Shown piece after piece: positions 7,816 to 16,200 of a stretch of 39,843 nt of DNA. Numbering within the stretch: the first letter of the stretch is position 1; the number at the start of each line of letters is the position of its first letter. The notes under the pieces were generated by a model, which was not told the DNA's origin, ran no database searches, and saw nothing but the letters and a program-made list of their open reading frames with translations. Origin of the DNA: Nostoc sp. 'Peltigera membranacea cyanobiont' 210A (lineage in GTDB: Bacteria; Cyanobacteriota; Cyanobacteriia; Cyanobacteriales; Nostocaceae); assembly GCF_002246015.1 (NCBI RefSeq), contig NZ_NOLJ01000001.1, positions 1,120,646 to 1,160,488 of the forward strand. Direction: 5' to 3'. The translations under genes were made by a program, and so were the position numbers.

Positions 7816-8460
7816 TTACTGAAAATTTGGTAACTTACAAATGGCTTTGAAAACTTGCAATAACTCAATTGCATCTGGAGATTGACTCAAATTTAATAAT
7901 GGCATTAACTCATAAGTTGACTGGTTGTCATGTCTTAGATAAACAAATTGATAAAGCTGTCCATTAGCTACCAAACCCCAAACTGATGGTTGTTGCTCTA
8001 AACTCTTAAAAGCATAAGTGAGTAATTGAGGTAAACCCTCAATCACATTGACCGAACTATTTTTTGTTTCAATCACTAGAATCCAAAATGGCGGTGCAAT
8101 ATCACTTTGAGGACTGTTGATTGCTAAAATATCCATCCGCCCGGTAATTCTTCTGTCTTCATCTTCGACTGCGATCGCAATGCTGTCTTCCATTGTCAAC
8201 CGAATTGGCACATCGTAAAATCCTGAGAGCCGCATTAAGGGTGCAATCGTTAAGAATTTAACCAACCCTTCAGAAATTTTTCCTGCGCTTAAATAACGAT
8301 CAAAGTCGTTTCTGATTCTTAATAAATCTTGCTGTTCAAATTCCGAGAGTGGTTCTAGCCTTAAGAAATCTGTAAATGAAGCATTTGAAAGCTTTTCTAA
8401 TTTCAGAAAGCGATGAACATCGTTAAGAGATAGGCTGCTAGCTTCGACCGTGAGCGTCAT
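7816..8460 (-). CDS. Putative type I restriction HsdR_N-like nuclease-fold protein (214 aa)
   Basis: Contains GRMDILAIN followed about 15 residues later by FWILVIETKNS. This is the D...ExK catalytic core of PD-(D/E)XK nucleases as arranged in the HsdR N-terminal domain. No helicase motifs are present, so it is a stand-alone nuclease-like domain, often annotated in cyanobacteria as a restriction endonuclease subunit R. The C-terminal half (QPSVWGLVANGQLYQFVYLR) also fits that family. It is the first gene of the minus-strand cluster and lies 22 bp upstream of a Uma2 gene. Actual cleavage activity is inferred, not shown. Confidence 0.72.
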   Translation of the reverse strand: MTLTVEASSLSLNDVHRFLKLEKLSNASFTDFLRLEPLSEFEQQDLLRIRNDFDRYLSAGKISEGLVKFLTIAPLMRLSGFYDVPIRLTMEDSIAIAVEDEDRRITGRMDILAINSPQSDIAPPFWILVIETKNSSVNVIEGLPQLLTYAFKSLEQQPSVWGLVANGQLYQFVYLRHDNQSTYELMPLLNLSQSPDAIELLQVFKAICKLPNFQ

Positions 8461-8544
8461 AGTTTCAGGTTTTGCTTGTCAAGACTACTTACAATATTGC
8501 AACATTCCCGGTAGATAGGTTGTAAAACGTCTTTACTTATATCT

Positions 8545-8655
8545 TGCACCAGGCGACTAGAAGTCGCGGCTACACAGACTTGTGTTGAGCGAAGTCGAAA
8601 TACAAAACCTGCCTCCGCAGGTTGAAAAGCCTTCGATAGGCTGTGTTTCTTGAGA
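8545..8655. repeat. Intergenic palindromic repeat region upstream of acs
   Basis: The 351-bp spacer 8461-8811 has no gene. It holds several hairpins: GCGACTAGAAGTCGC near 8548; AACCTGCCTCCGCAGGTT at 8606-8623 (perfect 7-bp stem, 4-base loop); and GCCTTCGATAGGC near 8630. Together they look like a composite dispersed repeat. The acs promoter should lie in the AT-rich 8660-8811 part. Confidence 0.6.
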
Positions 8656-8811
8656 GTTTAAATTTCTTGATCGCTGGCTTTTGGTAGATGAAAATGAATG
8701 TAAACTAAATAACTCGGCAATTTTTACCTAGCTTAACGAAAATCTAAACAGCGTCTAGCACAACTAAGCTAAAAATAGTTTTCAGTAACAATACCGTTTC
8801 TAAATGTAATC

Positions 8812-10785
8812 ATGTCTCAACCAACTATAGAATCAATCTTACAAGAGAACCGCCTCTTTCATCCTGCCTCAGAATTCTCGCAGAACGCCCATATCAAAAG
8901 CCTGGATGACTATCAGCGTCTCTACGATAAAGCCAAAGCCGATCCGCAGCAATTTTGGGCAGATTTGGCTGGAACAGAATTAGAATGGTTCCAAAAATGG
9001 GATACAGTATTAGACTGGCAACCACCTTTTGCTAAGTGGTTCGTTGGTGGTAAAATTAATATTTCTTACAACTGTCTTGACAGACATCTCACTACCTGGC
9101 GCAAAAATAAAGCTGCACTGATTTGGGAAGGAGAACCAGGTGATTCCCGTACCCTTACCTACGCCCAACTCCATCGGGAAGTTTGCCAATTCGCCAATGT
9201 ATTGAAGCAACTAGGCGTACAAAAAGGCGATCGCGTCGGTATTTATATGCCGATGATTCCCGAAGCTGCGATCGCGATGTTAGCCTGTGCCAGAATTGGC
9301 GCACCTCACAGTGTGGTATTTGGTGGTTTTAGTGCCGAAGCTTTGCGCGATCGCTTAATTGATGCTCAAGCTAAACTAGTAATTACGGCTGATGGTGGTT
9401 GGCGCAAAGATGCGATCGTTCCTCTGAAGGAACAGGTAGATAAAGCCTTAGCTGATGGTGCTGTTCCCAGTGTAGAAAATGTCCTCGTTGTCAAGCGCAC
9501 CGGACAAGAAACTTATATGCAGTTGGGGGGACGCGATCATTGGTGGCATGATTTGCAAAAAGGAGTATCAGCAGATTGTCCCGCCGAACCGATGGACAGT
9601 GAAGATATGCTGTTTGTTCTCTACACTTCTGGCAGCACAGGCAAACCGAAGGGCGTAGTGCATACAACTGCTGGTTATAATTTGTATACCCACATCACCA
9701 CCAAGTGGATATTCGATCTGCAAGACACAGATGTATACTGGTGTACTGCCGATGTCGGTTGGATTACGGGACACAGCTACATTGTCTACGGCCCGCTTTC
9801 CAATGGTGCAACCACGATAATGTATGAAGGTGCGCCCCGGACTTCTAATCCTGGCTGCTTCTGGGATGTAATTGAAAAATACGGCGTTAATATTTTTTAT
9901 ACTGCACCTACGGCAATTCGGGCATTTATTAAGATGGGTGAACAACATCCGAATGCGCGAAACTTATCTTCATTGCGTTTGTTGGGAACCGTTGGCGAAC
10001 CGATTAACCCAGAAGCTTGGATGTGGTATCACAAAGTAATTGGTGGCGATCGCTGTCCAATTGTGGATACTTGGTGGCAAACGGAAACCGGCGGTATCAT
10101 GATTACACCGCTACCAGGGGCAATTCCCACCAAACCCGGTTCTGCAACCCTTCCCTTCCCTGGAATTATTGCAGATGTCGTGGATTTAGAAGGAAACACC
10201 GTACCCAACAATGAAGGCGGTTATCTAGCGGTGCGACATCCGTGGCCAGGAATGATGCGGACAGTCTACGGCGATCCAGAACGCTTCCGCCGCACCTACT
10301 GGGAACACATTCCGCCCCAAGATGGTAAATATACTTACTTTGCTGGTGATGGCGCTAGACAAGATGAGGACGGTTACTTCTGGGTAATGGGTCGTGTGGA
10401 TGATGTACTGAATGTATCAGGACACCGACTCGGTACAATGGAAGTAGAATCAGCCTTAGTTTCGCATCCAGCAGTTGCAGAAGCGGCGGTAGTGGGTAAG
10501 CCAGATGAACTTAAGGGTGAAGAAGTAGTTGCTTTTGTGACTCTAGAAGGCACTTATCAGGCAAGTGAGGAACTGAGTAAAGAACTCAAACTGCACGTTG
10601 TCAAAGAAATTGGGGCGATCGCACGTCCCGGAGAAATTCGCTTTACAGACGCTTTGCCCAAAACGCGATCGGGTAAGATTATGCGCCGCTTATTGCGGAA
10701 TCTAGCTGCTGGACAAGAAGTATCTGGAGATACTTCGACATTGGAAGATCGGAGTGTATTGGATAAGTTACGAGAAGGCACGTAA
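8812..10785 (+). CDS. acs: Acetyl-CoA synthetase (657 aa)
   Basis: Activates acetate to acetyl-CoA through acetyl-AMP. Adenylate-forming signature [14 protein letters not shown] starts at Y271. The WWQTETGG motif and the C-terminal hinge and lid with [11 protein letters not shown] (catalytic lysine K622) are intact. Lysine-622-type residues are acetylated to inactivate the enzyme in many bacteria. Full length for the Acs family (about 650 aa), starting at the ATG at 8812. It is monocistronic: the preceding genes are on the opposite strand and a fold-back element follows. A decayed copy of its 3' end lies at 11828-11930. Confidence 0.97.
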   Translation: MSQPTIESILQENRLFHPASEFSQNAHIKSLDDYQRLYDKAKADPQQFWADLAGTELEWFQKWDTVLDWQPPFAKWFVGGKINISYNCLDRHLTTWRKNKAALIWEGEPGDSRTLTYAQLHREVCQFANVLKQLGVQKGDRVGIYMPMIPEAAIAMLACARIGAPHSVVFGGFSAEALRDRLIDAQAKLVITADGGWRKDAIVPLKEQVDKALADGAVPSVENVLVVKRTGQETYMQLGGRDHWWHDLQKGVSADCPAEPMDSEDMLFVLYTSGSTGKPKGVVHTTAGYNLYTHITTKWIFDLQDTDVYWCTADVGWITGHSYIVYGPLSNGATTIMYEGAPRTSNPGCFWDVIEKYGVNIFYTAPTAIRAFIKMGEQHPNARNLSSLRLLGTVGEPINPEAWMWYHKVIGGDRCPIVDTWWQTETGGIMITPLPGAIPTKPGSATLPFPGIIADVVDLEGNTVPNNEGGYLAVRHPWPGMMRTVYGDPERFRRTYWEHIPPQDGKYTYFAGDGARQDEDGYFWVMGRVDDVLNVSGHRLGTMEVESALVSHPAVAEAAVVGKPDELKGEEVVAFVTLEGTYQASEELSKELKLHVVKEIGAIARPGEIRFTDALPKTRSGKIMRRLLRNLAAGQEVSGDTSTLEDRSVLDKLREGT

Positions 10786-10823
10786 ATAATTTCAAATGAG
10801 CTTAGTAGGGACGCACATATATG

Positions 10824-11022
10824 CGTTGGTGTCAACTTAAGCCGAAAACTATATTGGGTAGGTGTTTTGCAAATCCCTCATGCCCTCATCCCCTAACCCC
10901 TTCTCCCAAGGGAGAAGGGGAATTGAATCTCTAGCTAGCTCCCCTCTCCCTTGGGGAGAGGGGCTGGGGGTGAGGGCAAAACGTTGTCACCAAGCGGGTT
11001 TCACGTAAAATTGACACCAATG
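10824..11022. mobile_element. ~199-bp fold-back element (MITE-like) downstream of acs
   Basis: The 336-bp spacer between acs and the TPR gene contains inverted ends TTGGTGTCAA (10826-10835) and TTGACACCAA (11011-11020). They enclose two GC-rich hairpins: CCCCTTCTCCC/GGGAGAAGGGG near 10900 and CCCCTCTCCC/GGGGAGAGGGG near 10950. An outer pairing of CCCTCATCCCC with GGGGGTGAGGG is also possible. ACATATATG occurs in direct orientation on both sides (10815-10823 and 11023-11031), consistent with a 9-bp target duplication, though the sequence is nearly palindromic. No coding capacity. Confidence 0.7.
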
Positions 11023-11121
11023 ACATATATGCTGCACTTACCGTCTGTCTTGTGATGCATTACGCGCTAACGCAGGCCAATTTATCATAAAGATTAGAAC
11101 ATTATTGAGGCATTCAGGGCG

Positions 11122-11802
11122 ATGAAGGTGAAGTGCAAATCCAAATCAGCATTTGTTCAACCTATTGGCTGCATGATGCTGAGTATTATCAGTGTAATGG
11201 GAATATCACCATTAGTGTTAGCGGTTCCTGGACAAGTTTCTTTGCATTCGCCAGGAGAGTCTGCACAGAGACAACCACAAAGAATAGCACAATCTTCAGG
11301 TACAGATGCACCAGAGCGATCGCAGCTAATCCAACAAGCTAATACTCTGTATAGTCAAGGAGACTTTAAAGGTGCAGAAGAAAATTTACGCCAATTTATT
11401 AAAAAATTCCCAGAAGATGCTTTTGGGCACTTTCAATTAGGAAACGTACTTTTTCAGCAAAAAAAATCAGAAGAAGCAATTAGCGCCTATCGAGAAGCCA
11501 TTCGCCTCCAGCCAAAATATGCTTTAGCCTACAATGCGAGCGGTATGGTTTATGCAAGTCAAAGTCGCTGGGAAGAAGCCATTACTGAATATAAAAAAGC
11601 TCTGGAAATTAATCCGAATTATGGCGAGGCACTGACTAATTTTGCACTAGCAATGTGGCAAACAAATAAAAAAGATGAGGCGCTATCTTCTTTAGAAAAA
11701 GCTTTAAATATTTTCAAAACACAAAATAGAGGTGAAAAAGTTAACCAAGTAGAACGAATTTTAAAAGAGATCAAAACTGCTGATGAGCCTGGTGTTTCCT
11801 GA
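11122..11802 (+). CDS. Secreted or membrane-anchored TPR-repeat protein (226 aa)
   Basis: N-terminal signal sequence: basic start (MKVKCKSKSAF), hydrophobic core (MMLSIISVMGISPLVLA), probable cleavage after an Ala near residue 34. A polar linker follows. Then about four tetratricopeptide repeats from roughly residue 68 to 200 (for example AFGHFQLGNVLFQQKKSEEA, ALAYNASGMVYASQSRWEEA and EALTNFALAMWQTNKKDEAL). TPRs mediate protein-protein contacts; the location is probably periplasmic. The partner is unknown. No operon partner is evident. Confidence 0.85.
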   Translation: MKVKCKSKSAFVQPIGCMMLSIISVMGISPLVLAVPGQVSLHSPGESAQRQPQRIAQSSGTDAPERSQLIQQANTLYSQGDFKGAEENLRQFIKKFPEDAFGHFQLGNVLFQQKKSEEAISAYREAIRLQPKYALAYNASGMVYASQSRWEEAITEYKKALEINPNYGEALTNFALAMWQTNKKDEALSSLEKALNIFKTQNRGEKVNQVERILKEIKTADEPGVS

Positions 11803-11827
11803 AAATCATATTATGCAGTGGATAAAA

Positions 11828-11930
11828 GTTAAGAAGAGTTGCTGCGATCGGCTTTAGGGATGCTTTGCCAGGAGTGCGATCGGGTATTATGCATCGATTG
11901 CTACGGAATTTGGCATCTGGTTTGGAATTA
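11828..11930 (+). pseudogene. Decayed copy of the acs 3' end
   Basis: One frame reads DALPGVRSGIMHRLLRNLAS then GLEL. It aligns with the acs C-terminus [20 protein letters not shown] then AGQEV, with one codon deleted and the catalytic lysine lost. The upstream DNA (GTTAAGAAGAGTTGCTGCGATCG) also resembles the corresponding acs segment but is shortened. No start codon or upstream adenylation domain exists, so this is the relic of a duplicated or second acs gene. Confidence 0.8.
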
Positions 11931-11935
11931 TTTTG

Positions 11936-11953
11936 GGGTGGGCTAGCCCACCC
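11936..11953. repeat. Perfect 18-bp palindrome GGGTGGGCTAGCCCACCC
   Basis: Dyad symmetry with an 8-9 bp GC-rich arm, right after the acs relic. The GGTGGGC/GCCCACC core recurs at 33032-33048. It may act as a terminator for the TPR gene, but there is no downstream T-run; it looks more like a dispersed repeat. Confidence 0.65.
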
Positions 11954-11988
11954 TCTAAAAAGCATCGAAACAGAATAATAGTATTGCC

Positions 11989-12276
11989 ATGAATGAAATA
12001 TTTCTGTTAGCCAGAGAAACTGTAAGAGTGATTTTTCACATGGATGGAGGATACACAAGGGTAGTTTGGGAACGTTCAGAGAATACTGCATGGGCAGGCA
12101 TAGGATGGATTTTTGATATACCAACTCATGTAATACCATACGATTTACGAGTAATAGGTTCTCATTTTCTATTGTCTATAGTTAAGTCGAATACGAATAA
12201 TTGTGAGGATATAGAAAATATCCGCAGTAATCGAGATAGATTTTTTCATATAGAAAGATTGACTGTTTTTGTATAA
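11989..12276 (+). CDS. Hypothetical protein (95 aa)
   Basis: Not recognised. A small protein with a beta-rich N-terminus (ARETVRVIFHMDGGYTRVVW), an aromatic middle (AWAGIGWIFDIPTHVIPYDL) and a basic C-terminus. No signal peptide or clear membrane helix. AT-rich coding sequence, 87 bp upstream of a Uma2 gene on the same strand. It may be a genuine accessory gene, but short length and lack of homology leave doubt. Confidence 0.45.
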   Translation: MNEIFLLARETVRVIFHMDGGYTRVVWERSENTAWAGIGWIFDIPTHVIPYDLRVIGSHFLLSIVKSNTNNCEDIENIRSNRDRFFHIERLTVFV

Positions 12277-12363
12277 GTAGCATCTAACCTCGTAGCGTGT
12301 CTATTCAAAAATAGCAAAATAGCAATCTACAATAAGAATCAGACAACCCATTGGTTAAAGCCT

Positions 12364-13122
12364 ATGACTTCCTTATCGGCATTAACTTTACCCGATCACA
12401 CCCAGTTACCAGACTCAGATGGTACATTTGTGAAAAATCTTCAGGAGCATCCGCAAAGCATTTTAATCACAGATTCAATTAAACCTGTTTTAGAGAAACT
12501 TCATCCCGACAGTCAATATTGTATTGGACAAGATTCTGGTATTTACTGGCGATTGACAGATCCTCCTGAGAAAGGGGCTGAAGCACCAGACTGGTTTTAT
12601 GTACCCAATGTACCACCGACTCTTGACGGTAAAATGCGGCGTTCTTATGTGCTGTGGAAGGAATATATTGCACCCTTGATTGTGATTGAATTTGTCTCTG
12701 GAGATGGTTCAGAAGAACGAGATAAAACGCCACCATCTCAAGGGCAAGGTGGGAATGTTGGTAAATTTTGGGTTTATGAGCAGGCAATTAGAGTGCCTTA
12801 TTATGGAATTTATGAAGTAGCAAAAGCGCAAGTGGAAGTGTATCACTTAGTCGATAATACTTATCAACTCATGAAAGCTAATGAACGAGGACATTACCCA
12901 ATTGCTCCTATGGGGGTAGAGTTGGGAATTTGGCAGGGATTTTATCTGAATGCAGAGTTACCTTGGTTGCGCTGGTGGGATGCCCAAGGAAATTTACTGC
13001 TAACGGGTGAGGAACGTGCTGTGATTGAGCGCCAAAAAAGGGAGAGAATTGTAGAGAAGTTGCGATCGCTCTCTGCTGAACAGCTCAACGCTTTAGGAAT
13101 TGACTCAGAAATGTTAGATTAG
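12364..13122 (+). CDS. Uma2-family putative endonuclease (252 aa)
   Basis: Another Uma2 (DUF820) protein. Core residues are visible in EAPDWFYVP (aspartate) and LIVIEFVSGDGSEERDK (glutamate, then lysine). It belongs to the subtype with an extended loop (TPPSQGQGGNVGKFWVYEQA) and an ELPWLRWWDAQGNLLLTGEE segment before a short helical tail. It is clearly divergent from the other four Uma2 proteins in the window. ATG at 12364; no cotranscribed partner except possibly the small hypothetical gene upstream. The biological target of Uma2 proteins is unknown. Confidence 0.83.
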   Translation: MTSLSALTLPDHTQLPDSDGTFVKNLQEHPQSILITDSIKPVLEKLHPDSQYCIGQDSGIYWRLTDPPEKGAEAPDWFYVPNVPPTLDGKMRRSYVLWKEYIAPLIVIEFVSGDGSEERDKTPPSQGQGGNVGKFWVYEQAIRVPYYGIYEVAKAQVEVYHLVDNTYQLMKANERGHYPIAPMGVELGIWQGFYLNAELPWLRWWDAQGNLLLTGEERAVIERQKRERIVEKLRSLSAEQLNALGIDSEMLD

Positions 13123-13164
13123 GAAATATTCTCATCTATCAATATTACATCTTCATATATTTCT

Positions 13165-13193
13165 GCGTAGGCGTAGCCCGCCGTAGGCATCGC
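13165..13193. repeat. 29-bp dispersed repeat, copy A
   Basis: GCGTAGGCGTAGCCCGCCGT followed by AGGCATCGC. The same sequence, inverted and with few changes, is found at 31218-31246 and 35212-35240. All three copies are intergenic. Confidence 0.75.
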
Positions 13194-13283
13194 ACAACGA
13201 AAATCAACGCTAGCTAAATGCACTTCTTGTTCTTTTTCGTAAGGGTAAAGTACCCAATCGACTCTGCATTTCTATTATGCAGC

Positions 13284-16200
13284 TTAAATGCCGATTAGCT
13301 TAGAACACAAGGCGCGATCGCTTTTCATTACCTTCTGATTAGTCTGCAAATAATCATGTAGCAAATCGCAACCCCGCGCCAGTAATTTATCCAGTTGGAT
13401 ATCTGCTAAATCTCGGAAAATTACTGTGCCATTGCCACTACCCGCAGCCAGAGTCTTGCCGTCATGGCTGAAACTGACGCTGGTTAACTCATCTTTATCG
13501 CCTTTCAAAGCAATCAGCAACGTTCCTTCTCGGTTCCAAATCCTCACTTTGTCATCACTGCTAGCTGCCAGAGTCTTGCCATCAGGGCTAAAACTGACAC
13601 TGATAAAACTATCGCCATCGCCCGTGAGATTATTTAGCAAATTACCGTCTCGATTCCAAATCTTCACCGTGCTATCAATACTCACTGAGGCAATACTTTG
13701 ACCATCAGGCGACCAAGCAACCCCATTTACACGGCGGCTATGACCAGTTAATGTGTATAGTAATTTACCATCTAAACTCCAGATTTTGACGGTTTTATCA
13801 TCGCTGGCTGAGGCTAACAACTTGCCATCAGGACTAAAACTTACCCAATTCACCGCTTCTTGATGTCCCTGCAAGGTGTTAAGTAGTTTACCGTTGCTAC
13901 TCCAAAGTTTTACTGTTTTATCTTTACTAGCTGAGGCAATTACTTGACCATCGGGCGACCAAGCTACACTCAAGACGGTATCATTATGACTCTGTAAGGT
14001 GTTGAGCAGTTGACCGTCACTACTCCAAAGTTTTACTGTTTTATCTTTACTAGCCGAGGCAATTACTTGACCATCGGGCGACCAAGCTACACCCCAAACT
14101 TGACCCTGATGCCCCGTTAATATACGGAGTAGTTGACCGTCTCGACTGAAAAGTTTTACAGTTTTGTCTCGGCTTGCTGCTGCTAAGGTGCGATCGCCTG
14201 GGCTAAAACTGATGCTAGTTACCCAGTCATCATTATCAGCTTTGGGCTTTCGCAGTAACACATCGTCCCAATGCCAAAGTTTAATAGTTTTGTCCCGACT
14301 GGCGGAAACCAGGGTGCGACCATCTGGGCTGAAGCTGACGCTGTTAACCCAATTGTTATGTCCTTTCAGGGTTCCCAGTAACACACCTTCAGAACTCCAA
14401 AGTTTGATTGTCTCATCAGTACTTGCGGAAGCGATCGTGTTACCATCGCGGCTAAAACTGACGCTGGTAACTCCAGCACTGTGCCCCGATAAGGTTCGCA
14501 GGAGTTTACCCTCCAGATTCCACAGCTTGATTGTCTGGTCTAAACTGGCAGATGCAATTATTTTTCCATCGGGCGACCAAGCTACACTTTTGACTGCATC
14601 CTCATGTCCCTGCAAGGTTTTGAGCAGTTTACTATCGCGACTCCACAGTTTCACCGTCTTATCAGCACTCCCAGAAGCTAAGGTTTGACCATCGGCTGAC
14701 CAAGCGACACTTAATACTGCACCATTATGTCCCTGCAAAGTTTTGAGCAGCTTACCATCGCGACTCCACAGTTTCACTGTTTTGTCTGTACTCGCTGAAG
14801 CAATAACCTGACCATCTGGGCTGAAACTCACACTATTCACCACACCCTGATGCCCTAATAAGGTAGCAAGCAGTTGACCCTCTCGACTCCAAAGTTTTAT
14901 CGTCTTGTCTTGACTGGCGGAAGCAACGATTTGACTATCTGGGCTGAAACTGACGCTATTAACTACATCCTCATGTCCCGACAAGGTTTTAACTAAGCTA
15001 CCATCGGGAAGCCAGAGTTTGATTGTATTATCCGCACTAGCTGAGGCAATTAAAGAGCGGTCGGGGCTGAATGTAGCACTATTTACACCAGATATATGCC
15101 CGTCCAAGCGGTTATATTCTCTTACCCCTGAAACAGCTTGATAAAGTGCCGTCTGTACTTGCTCTCTTGTATAGGAATCTACCCAGACTGTTTGTTGTAA
15201 TTTCCTCCCTGCCTTTAAACTTTCTTTTAAGGCATCAATACCTTTTTGCGAGGCAAAGAGGGCTTCACTGGATGCACTGAGGGTTTTAATTTCGCTATCT
15301 ACTGCTGTTACGATGGAAACACTTAATCCCAAGATGGCGAGAACGGAAGCGGTTAGAGCAATTTTCAGCGAACGATTTAATTGAGCTTCACTAAGTCTTT
15401 GTTTCTTTTGACTTTCTGCAAGTTGAGCTGTTAACTCTTTTTCTTTAAGTTCAGCTCGTAATTGCTCAATTTCTAACTGACTTAATTCTTCCCGCTTGTG
15501 TAATTCTCGCAATTCTGTTAATAAGTCTAATCCCTGTTGGGGATGGGGAGCTACCAATTTGGAACGCTGCTTATTTTGACTAAGTTCGCTCTTCAGTCGC
15601 TCAATCTCAGCTTTACTTTGTTCTACTTTGTAGCGCAATTGATTTAGTTGTACCTGTAAGCTCGATTCTTGTTGTTGCAGGTAGCGAATCAAGTCTACTA
15701 AATAATCGTGAATCAGTTGATAGCGTTCTGGTACATCAGGGAATAGTACCACTAAACCGGAGCTAACTAAAATTTCTAAGACTAACTCTAATTTGTCAGC
15801 ATCTTCTAATTCTGATAGCTGCGACGCTAACTCAGCACGAGTTTTAAAAGGTCGGTTGTTACTTTCATCTGTTAATAAGTATAAGACAAGTAACGCGGCT
15901 CGTTCATTTTCTGGGCCGCAGTCTTTAATCAGTTCTTTAATATATCGTTCGATGAGTTTGTTCGGTCTATATGGCTGATATTCTTCTAGTGTAGTAATGC
16001 GTTCATCTTGAATTTGCGCTCCCACAACTTGTAATTCAATGGGGCGGACTTCTCCAAATTCTGTGGATAAATCTTCGATTAAGGCATCAATTAAAGCGGG
16101 TTCTAAATTAAACTGCGATCGCTCTGTCAATTTTTGGATAATTGCTTTGGCATATTCGGGCGAAAAATTATTTAACTGATAGCGGATATGCTTGTCGAGA

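Noticed and set aside
9568..9948. 126-aa minus-strand frame inside acs
   Set aside because: Antisense shadow of a strongly conserved coding region.
14164..14688. 174-aa plus-strand frame inside the WD40 region
   Set aside because: Antisense of the WD40 repeats; its repetitive look just mirrors them.
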